Of a stretch of 64,000 nt of DNA, positions 42,401 to 53,500 are shown piece by piece. Source of the DNA: Toxotes chatareus (Eukaryota; Chordata; Actinopteri; Toxotidae); assembly GCA_016801885.1 (NCBI GenBank), contig CM028886.1, positions 18,131,866 through 18,195,865 on the forward strand, in the 5' to 3' direction. Position 1 is the first letter of the stretch. Each line of letters starts with the position of its first letter. The notes beneath the pieces were generated by a model. It was not told the origin of the DNA and did no database searches. It was given only the letters and a program-made list of their open reading frames with translations. The position numbers were made by a program, and so were the translations under genes.

Positions 42401-44540
42401 CTTAGCTGACACCCATGTGTATATGACTCACTAGACAGAATACCAATAGAGAGACACATTTGATGTAGAAGAGCAGTAATGACCATTAGGAAAACAGCTT
42501 TGACCTCTTCACCTTGGGGAAAAGCTGGTCTCATTCAATCATTATTTCTCTCCATTCCTCTTACCCCAGCCGAACGAAGCGAAACGCTCAATTGCCAACA
42601 TCCACAGTCAAACTGGTAGTCTAGTGAGAACTGAAATGAAATCTGCACTGCAGCTACGTATATTAATGAGAGACAGTAACAATGAACTTATGTCAAAATA
42701 CATGCATTTCCTATGTAACCTTTTCCCACCTTGGGAAGCCCTTGGAAAATAACTGCATTCATAAATATGCATCCAGGAAGGGAATGCCGGCAGAAACGCT
42801 CTACACTGCAGAGAGAGAGAATTTTCTAATGGAAAAAGGTGAGGGTTCACTAGTTGGAGTAACAGGAGAAAAAAAAGCCTATTTAAGTTTATTATATAAC
42901 TAATGAGAAACTGTTACACTTGTTAAGAAAAAAAACACAAGAGGGGCATTACACTATATTACTTAAATTCTTGTTTAAGCCTTTTCTGGGATTTCTTCAA
43001 TAAATTAGTCCAGAAAATGAAAGCCATTATTTCATCTTTATAAATACCATACTTACAGGGCAGAGAGACTACTCTGAGGTAAATCAAGTATTTATTACCT
43101 AATGGAATTGCAGGTAACAGTGGCAAACACTTTTTCTTTCATGTGAGATTATTATTTTCACCACCTTTAACAATAACCATGGGCCTCATCCTACATCTGG
43201 TCTCTATCTACTATATGTGGCATTTTAATCATGCAAGCAACTGCTTTGTTTATGCTATAAAGCAGATGTGAATAGGTGCGACACAAAACTTAATTTGTGT
43301 GCTGTCATGGTGACTGTAGCTGTGAACTGTGTGGATTGTATCCCCATTTACACCTGAAGAGAAGAAAAATAGGCTGAGATCCAAAGGCCTGTTAGTGGTG
43401 GGTCCCCACGTGACAACAGTAGCAGTGCATTTTCATTAGACTTGGTGCAAGAGCTAATATTACTCCACAGCTAGAAAAACAGAAGAGCTCCGACTCTGTT
43501 CTAATACCTTGTTTGGATCACTGGCTGTGATGATCCACACACACTGGGAGTTACTCTCATACTGGATAGGGAAGTTAGGGGACGTAAAGGTCCCTGATGG
43601 TCCCTGTAGGTTCGACCCACATGTCTTCACTGCAACAGTATAAAGACACAGACGATATACATCAGACAGATTCAAAATATCCTTGAACATTTAAAAAATA
43701 CATATTAATATACAGAGTACATATCATAAATTATCTACAAAACCTAGAAGTCAGTCCTAAGAATGTTAATTTCTCAATAAATATTGATGAAAATGGTGCA
43801 TGGAAGGCAGGGTAATAATTCCTGTATTGTAACATGACAGAAAGGTAATATATTGTTTGCACAAGTAGAGGGAAGGTCTATTAGCTGCATTTCCATTAAT
43901 CAAATTCTAAAAGGTGCTCCAGGTATTATGAAACACAGAAAAACAGGCAGAGCATTTTGGAATGAAAAAGTAGAGTGCTGCAGCACAGGCTTTCATACAT
44001 AATTAACAGAAATGAACTTTCCTCTATCTGCATAGAGCCTATATCCAGAGGCACTGCCTTAATCAAACAGTTTTATTAGCTCCTCAGAAGCCTCTCTCAC
44101 CCTTGCAGACTGGTCTGTGGTCGCTCCAAGCAGCGAAGACTTCGGCTACGCGCTGGCACATAATCGTTTTGGAACCCTGCAGCACATGGTCTTCATCACA
44201 GGTAAATTGAGCAGTTGCTCCGATGCTGAAAAGATAACACACACCGTTAACGCCTGAAAAAGCAATCGATGCCTCAAAAATGACTCCTGATGAAACATCA
44301 GATTCATTTTTTTTTTTTTTTTTGTTGTGCTGTGCATCAATATATCAAATTCAGTAGATGAATTGGTGAATAGATTGGTGAATAGATTTGTTCGGTCCTT
44401 ATTTTCAATATTCACTGTAAAAATGTCAAAAGTTAAAAATAAGAAACAAGGATGCTCTTTGATACAGGGAGGATTTTTACTGCACATAAACATATATTTG
44501 ATCAGTATATACCAGTACACACACACACACACATATATAA

Positions 44541-44580
<40 letters not shown>

Positions 44581-47500
44581 CACACATATATAATTTTTTT
44601 TTAAACATGAACGCTAGAAATGCTAGTCCTGAAATATACTGTAAATTAGAGAGAGCTGTGTTATGCTGAGAGAGTATATATTTACATTTACAAAGAAACA
44701 TGCACTCAGTTGTGCAGGGACCTAAGCGTGGACTTAACTGTGACAGGTAACTAAATCTCAGCGAGCAATGGGCTCATTTTTAGAACTAGAGAAGGTTTCT
44801 AAAGCTGCATGGGCACACTGTGTGTATTCTGTACAAGGCACAACAGAAAAAAATGTATTCACAGTCTGCTAAATGTCAAAGTAAACTGTCTGAAAGTGAA
44901 TTTTTTTCCTATCTAAAAAGACATCATATGGAAGAGATAGCTGCATAATATTAACAAGAAGAGTCTCCACAGCTGTGGTAAATAGATCCAATATCTGATA
45001 TATGACAGTAACACAACAAAGTTATTGGATGTCATAACACGGAAATTGGTTGGTGAGCACGTTTTCCTTACTCCTTAATTCACAAATCCAAGCTTCTCCT
45101 CAGCTGCAGATGCTCCAACTCACCTGAAGTCAGAGCCAATCCGTTTCCCATTCTCTGGCTCCCCTGGGTCAGGGCAGTAATTAGACACCTGTTTGATTCC
45201 TCCTTCATTCACTGAGCGAGAAAGAGAAGGATCAAGAATGCTGTGAGAGAGACACTTTAATTTTTAAAGCTTCGTACTTTCAGAAAACACCCACTGCAGT
45301 GAAAAGCACTTGAACAGTAGATAAATCTGCCTGTTTGAATGTTCAGCAGCATGGTAACAGAATTTGGTGCCAGAAATCACATATGTAGTTAGACAAATCG
45401 ACCTCATCTCTCAATGTCAGACTTTCAACCGCCAGTTATTTGGCAGCTCTGTTGTGAATACACAGTCATGTTTTGTGATATCAGAGTTGAGTGTCAGGGG
45501 TAAAAACAACTCTTACCTGAGCTAGACAAAATAAAGGGAAATGTATCTGGGCTCAGCAGAGACTAAGAGGATTAAATAACCCTCAACTATCAATTGCAGG
45601 AGGCACAATAATCACTCAGTGAGGCTCTCCATTCATTATAACAGTGTAAAGTACACTAGATAAAGCCTTGTAGATATGGTTTCATAGCGTTTACTCTGGT
45701 AGGAGCGAAGGGAGGTGGCCTGGGAGTAAGAAAATATTTCAGTGTCTGCTGGCTTTTATCAGTATCATCTCCCTTTGACGTTCTGATCTGTAAATCAAAG
45801 ACCGAATGCAATGGAAATGAAATTCATGAAATATGCAGTATCATAATTGTCCTTAAGGTTTGCTGTAATATTTGCAAGACATCAATCCGCACACACGCAC
45901 ACGCGCACACAAAGACCCTTCCATTTTATCGCAAGACATTCTACCAGCATGTGATTTCATCTTTGACTTCGCTCAGGAAGTTCATTAGCTTTGAAGAGAC
46001 TTGTTGCGGGTTATAATACAGTTATGGGTTCAGTTATATGCAATGAATCCACAAGGCACATGAAGCATCTCTTCACAATGTTTTAAATGATATACAGTAT
46101 TGTCTCGTAGAAAAGATTACAGCCCTTTGCATTATTCATTTCTTCATGCAATGCTGAATCTACGACACATACGGTAATAAAGATTACAACCTGTTATCAT
46201 TGAAGTGTTTAGCACATCGTGGAGTTAAAGGGAACTGTTCTCCAGATTTATGTTAATGACAAAGCTCCGCAAGCAATTAGAATGCAGTCACTTCGGCCTG
46301 AGTGTACACAAATCATCTGTGTGAGTGGTCACTCAACCTTGACTACTGCTGTGTGTGTAGATCACACAGGGAATGAACATAAGTCAATCTGATGTACTGT
46401 TTAAATAGTTCAGAATGAGACAGAGGGAGTTGTGGGGCATTTTGCTACAATATACATAAACTAGGCCTGATCTAGCTGAGTTCATTTCTGTCAGGACAGG
46501 AAGTCCAGGACTGCAGGGGAAATAGGGCATCAGAAAGAAAAAGAGACTGCACTTCTGCAAAATCTAGTACTGTAGCTTAATTCCTTCACCAAATGATGCA
46601 GCAAAAAAAGAGACAAGAAAGAAACAAAGACCCAGAACGCAAGCCCTACATAAACAAAAAAATCCAAACAATGAAAACAGTTGCATAAGAAAAATAAAAG
46701 ACTTACTCAAAGACAGTTTGTTAGTGTTGTCCTTTCCTGGTAATAATTTTACCCCTCTGGATTTAAGCTCTCCAGAGCTTTTCACTGGTCGAGAGCAATA
46801 GAAAGAGTTCATTAGATAAAAGAAGTTACAGTATTAGATGTGAGAAGATACAGTACAAGTGTTTCTTTCTCTGGATAATACTTGGTCCTATGAAGAACAT
46901 CAACATGTAATTGCTACTGGTGTGCATCCTTTTTCAAAAGAAATGAGTTCAACGGCTCTGACGCATTCCTAAGGGTTGCCTTGGCAGTTTTATAAAACCT
47001 AAATTCATTTTTCATGATTGTCTGTTCACATAATTCAGACATATTAACAGTGAATAGATATTGATTGGCCAGAGCAGATTTAATGCTTATAGCTTGTAGG
47101 GGGAAATACCACGCAGAATCAAAGAGCAGCCCAAGGACTGCAATTCCACATATCTTAAGACAGCCTAATTAAACACAGCAGGGGCCAGACTGCACACAAA
47201 AACCAGGTGATGCAAGTGGCTGTCATAATTTTGAAGTATCAACAGAACAGCCAAAAGCAATGGCAGATGTATCAAGCAAAACAAGGCTATTTGAATTTGA
47301 AAACACTGGGATGATACCTCTCTTTTAAACTACACTGTAGGTCAACTGGTTAATTCAAGCTGTTACACACACAATTAGGATGTGAATCTATTTAGTGACC
47401 AGATAAGGACTGTTGTATATTCAAAAGCACACTGCATAATAAAATCCCTCAGTTCTCGGCTTTGCTTGAGAAATATCTGCCCTTTCCATAAAAAAATAAA

Positions 47501-50500
47501 TGCATATAAAAGCTCAAACGCTGCACAACAATGCTTTGCAACAGATAAAAAATATGATTTTTCATGCAATTGATTTTATGTCTTCATTTACAGTGAACTG
47601 CCACACATGCAAGTTCCTTAAAGTTTTTTATAGAGCTGTTTATGGTGAAGTTGCAGCTTTCGCATCTGGCTCGGGGCCAGGCTTTAAGCTTCTGAGGTAC
47701 AGTATATGCAGCACACGCCAACTTTAAAGTCACGCCAGAGAACAATGTCAGGGTAATGGATTATTGAGCTGCCAGAGCTGAGTTTTTATAAGAGGAAAAG
47801 TATATGCAGTATTTATCTCTCAAATATTTGATTAACAAAGCCCTTTGAAGTCAATGGTTTGAAGCAGAAAAGGCCTCCATGCCCTCTACAGACGGGGTAT
47901 TAATCAAACTCTTTAATATTCAGTTAACAAAGATCAAAAACATGTTTTGTAATTACAGTGTGTTTTTCCTATGATGATCCCTTTTTGTTTAAGAAGGGTC
48001 CCTCTATTACGATGTGCAAATGAAGCAATCACGTCTTACCTTGATACTGAGCCCTGAAGCCTTTGTGGCGGTGGTTGCTCTCTGTAACAAAATGCAGCCG
48101 AAGCCAGTTTTTGTTGCTGATGATGGGTGCTGGAATATTCATTCCAGTTAGCCTGACGGTAAAGAGTCACAAATAAAAGAAAGTATAAGTCATCTGTTTT
48201 CACTTTATTTCAACTCCATAGCTTTTTGGTAATTGTAATTCTTATGTTGCCATAATTAACCAAAAAACAAGAAATAGAGATAACTGGGTAAAACTGAGAA
48301 ACCATGAATGAAAACCCTGAAGATTAAAAAAAACAACTTTTATTTGCTTTATTTGACTCTGCAGGGTTTGTACTTGCATATATACAAGTGTGTGTGTGTG
48401 TATGTGTGAGAAAGGGAAATGGGAAGAAGTCTCTGTTTTACATATGAGCAGACATGTATCATCATATGTGAGGCTGTCTCTGTCAAAGCATGCCTGAGTG
48501 ACACAAAGTGTGTGTGTGTTCTGACGACATCTGTCTTACTGTCTGTGTGAGTGTTTTAGACCAGAAGTTTTATTCAGTGTGTAGCCAAAGCATCAGGGAC
48601 GCTCTATAATCGTAGAGATTTAAAGCTGCCAGGGGGCCTTCTCATTTGTCTGGCTAACCAGCTCTGGCTTTTTTCTACTGTGTTGCAATCCCTGCACCGC
48701 GCCCTGTCATACCACAGTCAACCGCACACAATGCCATTCTAGCTATTAAACAGAGGTTTGGGACAGGCTGAAAAAAAAAAAGCATAGTGTAGTTGAGCCC
48801 TGGGTTCACAAACTGGCTCACAAGATAAAAAGAAAAAAAAGAAAAAGAAAAGAAAAAAACAAAACAATGTGTTCACTCATTATTTTGTTTCTGTGTGTGT
48901 GGGTGCTTACACATGCACACCTCTGTGTTACTGTGTGTGACAAGGTGTGTGCAGTCGTGTTGAAGGTCTGTTTTTCTATGTAATTTCTTTGGCATTGTTT
49001 GGCATTTACTGCGGAGCCACCTAAGGGGCAGAGAGACAAAGGCAAAATGCAAGAAATGAAAGGCAGTGAGAGAAAGAAAGAGACAGGAACAAAGTGATGG
49101 AGAGAAACAAAGAGGAGGTGGTGACTTTTTCCCTTGACAGCCAGTCTTGATATAAGAAACACATTAGTAAGTCTACTTGACATTTGATTTCTTCTTATTT
49201 TGATTACATATTACCGTTAACTTTCTTTCTTACCTCAGAGAGTAAAATACAGCTATCAAACAGATTAGAGGCTATAGCATGTTTCATGTTTTTAATTGAT
49301 TAGCAAACTAAGTGTGATTTTTGAATACTGATATTTTTATCCAAATTATCCATCACACGGGGAGATGATGGCAGCTCCCAGAGGGGATTTAAAAGGTAAT
49401 TGATTTTCACACAAAAGTTGACCTTTTCACTCACCGCGTCATTGATAAAATGCTAATAACTCCAATATGAGGGCAGAATTGAAAAAGAGCAACCTTCAGG
49501 TAGCTGAAATATTTAGAGGAAACTGCCTACATGTTTCCTTCAGTGGAAGCTGCAAATTATCACAAGATTTCTGCTAGAAGTCTAAAAGAAAATGGATAGT
49601 GACAATAAAGCTGTACCCATCAGGAAGGAGCTCGAATGCTCCAGGCAGCACAGGAGTGATGTTACAAATTTAAGACCGGTAGAGGTGAATATACTGTTGT
49701 CACAATGGCAAAGCATGGCAGAGCAAGTGAAACATGATGTGCCATCACCAGTAAATAAAGCCTTAATGACAGCTTACAGAGGACCTACCCCATTGAATAT
49801 ATTTGTATCAATGTGCAGTAAACCTTTCTATTAATTTATACAACAACAGTATGCATGCAAAAATTTTCCTGGTACATGCAACTACTAAGCGAAAAATATT
49901 AAATATATTGTGACATAGTTTCTGGGAAGCACAGCAGAAATACAATCCCTCTCCACTCCCCCCAGCTGCTGTGCTCCCAGTAAGAGGAGACGCCCAAATG
50001 AACGCCAATGTACTGTATTTACAGGCTGGAAGCTAAAAGAGGAGGAAGACTGACAGGATAAAATGTTACCTGAGAAACCGATGCCAAAAAGTTCTCATGA
50101 TTTTTTAGGTAAAGTTAGTAAATATGTAACTGATATGTAATGATGCTTTGTCAGAGTGCACCTCTGACAAAGCATCATTTCCAGGGAAATTGTTCTATGA
50201 ATGATAACAGAGTATATTAGTTTTTTCATACTATTTTGTTTCTCAAATTGGCACTTGTATGTCCAGTTTTTCATAAAATTTTTAATAGCAGACAAATGGT
50301 TAAACAAAAGTGTAAGGGCTGCTTCACAAAATATCAATACAAGTCACTGGCACTCGTCAATGTAACTGTCAAGGAAACAAATACATTACTTGTGGAAAGT
50401 GGGCTGCCCAGCCTCCTTAAAACAGATAAGAACAAGTGAGTGCTGTCTACTGTTTTCTTATTGTATCTCCCCCTGTGCATACTGAGTGACAAAAGATGAG

Positions 50501-53500
50501 AAAGTCCAATTGGAAAAACGGATTCTTCACATAATGCATCGCCATTCTATCTCTGCAGACTCACTCCGGCTGTCTATTTGTTCCTTCATAGATATGCAAT
50601 ATGGCTTCTCTGAGATTACTTCTTGGCATGAGTGCAGTGTTTTTTTGTGCTCGGTTTCATCCAAGTTTTAGCATGCTTCATATCATTGAATTGGGGCATC
50701 TCAAGGACTAATGGTAGATTCCGACAGGTTGGTGAGGCACATTAGAGAGATCTCATAAAGTTCTCCGAGTAAAATGTGGCTAATTTGATAGGATGAGGGG
50801 TTGAAGGGAGCATGGCAATCTCATCAAACTACCAACATAATGAGTCCCAGTGTGCAGGTACTGTGGCCAAACGTGGCCTTGAGGCCAGAGCGATAAGCTG
50901 AGATCTCTGGCGTCTCTACTTTGTTTCACAGAGAGGCAGGTTATACGTAGGTGCACCCCAGATAATGAGCGATCGATTCAAATTCAAATTCAAGATAGGG
51001 CCATGTGATTTTGTCTTTTCCTCCCACATATATTTTATAAAATCTGACAAGAGGGGGTAATTATAACAATATTTTCAGAGATAAGAAAGAAGCTGTTGCT
51101 CTTTATCCCTCATCTAGTTACTCCCTCTTCAGAGACCATTTAGGAGATATACTTGTCCAGCTTGGTGCCTGTCTGCCAGTAGGTTGTCTTATGAAACCAG
51201 TGAACCCACTATACCCTATATACTCAGCAGCCTCTTATATTAACTGCCCTGGTGAAATGCCTGGGTCACTCATCAATTCACAGTCCTTCAATTAAACACT
51301 GAATTCTTCCCACCCTGACTGTAGTAGAGCATAGGTTTTGGAGACATTTTGATGGGTTATATTTTTCCTGGGAAGATCAATAATAAATCCCCCCAAAAAA
51401 GAAATTGAATCTAATACACATGGTAATTTAACCAAAGTTGGTAATTTAGCTGCAGGACATCTCTTGCTCTCAACCTGCTTTGAATATTGTAATCTTCCTC
51501 TGACAAGCATTTAGCCACAATAGGATTGTTCATATTCAGTGAACCAAGCAAAATATTGCCAGATTGCTCAGCAACATAAGAATCTTTTCTAGACTCTCGG
51601 CTTTCTTAGTACGTTTACAACACAAAGAATCAATGTTACAGTAGGTTATCAGAAAAATCTGAAAAGACACTGGATGATAGAAAGGTAGAAAATAAAGTAG
51701 ACGGAGAGAGAAGTATGAAAAAGTAAAACAGAACATTTTCAGATGAAATTTCATAGTATGCCAGCAGAACAGTGTATCTAATATTGGCAAAGCCTTTCAG
51801 GTTTTATGCTCTGTGTCCATATTCGAAATAATGAGTGACATGTAATCCACAGCTTGTTGTTTTTGCCCTTTGTGAACAGGGCTTTACAATCATATTAAAG
51901 GTCAGAAGAATAACAAAGAACTGCTTTCCTTGGTCTAGGCAGACTCCAATGTTAGCTTTTGTCAAAAGGAAACAGAGATTTTTTTTTGCGTGCGTCTATT
52001 TTCACGGTGATTGATGTGTAGCCCCACATCAACCTTCCCCAGCATGACAACGATGGAATCAATAACCTCATTTGCAGCGATCTGATTGAAATCTTCAATT
52101 GATAAAAGGATAAAAGCCTCTAAGAGATGTCAGCAAACCCTATTTTCTTGCCCTATGGCTCTTGGATTTTGTGGATGTTCAGCTATCAGGAACTGGTTTT
52201 TGCTATTAGTAATCATCTATCATCTACTTTCAGGAAACTCGCTGGAGGAATCAGGCAGTTCAAACGTTTTTCCATTCCACAACACCTATTACATTTGTCA
52301 GAATAAATTAAACATTAATATATGATTACATCTATTTGGTATGTATTTGTTGCTCTAATCTTTAATTATGTTAAGAATCAATTTCTGTGTACTGTACTGT
52401 CTTGCAAATTATTTCCTAATTCTTACTTTCCAGGACTGAAGTTAATTATTCTGTCAGGGATTAAGGTTTTTTAATTTGAAGCTCATTTTTGCCATACATT
52501 TTCTTATTCATGTTTATCACTTGATAATCATCTGTATTACCACAGGTTGAGAGAGGATAACAAGTTAAACTGGGTCACACTTTAGGTCTATTTGCCTGGA
52601 AATGGCTAAGAGGAGATGTTAACTCTGACTGACTTTGAGGTTCCTGGCTGTCAATCATCGTTAAGCAGCTCTAAACCTCATGGGTAAATTGACAGTTTGC
52701 TTGTCTCTGCCTGCAGCTGGTGCTATATGTTAGAATGCTTGAAAGTTTAGCTGTCCAATGGCCTTGGACACAGTCATAGACAAAAAGAGAGAGCACTGAA
52801 TTTTATGGGCATGAGAGAATCGCTGGCTCTGAATCCTGTCTGTTTGCTTGTCTGTTTGTTTACCTGGCAGAGTTGAAGCCATCTCTCTAAAATTCTGGCC
52901 CCACTGCACTCAAGCTGACTGGGTCCCTCTTGGATTGTAGGTTTTAAGACGAGAACTCTGCCTGACAGCCTCTGACATTTGGTGACATACAATAACATCA
53001 TCTTGGAGATTCAAAGCATTCAAGTCATGCATGATGACTGCTCATCACACATATAAGTAAAACTCCTACAAATAAAGGTGCTGCTTCTTAAACTGCTTTA
53101 CCTGATATATAAACACACTATCTGTCTTTTTAACTTCTCCTGGGACAGCAAAAAACACTTAACTGAAGGTGTCTCTTCAGATGTTTCGATCACGTAAAAG
53201 TGTAGCTTAAGAGCAGACTGGATTATCGTAAATGTATATATTTTTATATATATCGTTAATATTAAAAACATTGCTTACACCTTATTCTTAAAAGGCAAAT
53301 CCGAAAATGTGGCCTACTTAAATTTAAATACCTTTATATTTTCTGAGACATTGCTTTTTTGGAGGCAATGGACAGAAAAGTATGAAAAACCCTGCTGTAG
53401 ATGGAGGTAATAAAATATTCTCTAAATGTATTGAATATGTATTGCATGTTGGCATCAGCATCTAAAGGTAAGAGACCGAGACATGTCTCCAAAAGTTTGA

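Larger units (their letters stand above)
39220..43507 (-). other. Intron w6-w7
   Basis: This 4.3-kb intron hosts a Penelope-like fragment flanked by diverged inverted repeats (39320-40757) and a perfect 16-bp hairpin (41088-41123). The rest is AT-rich without recognised features. Confidence 0.86.

Noticed and set aside
44146..44583. Minus-strand frame of 145 codons overlapping exon w5
   Set aside because: Its upstream part is translated (AC)n/(TG)n repeat and its frame differs from the Sushi2 frame of w5.
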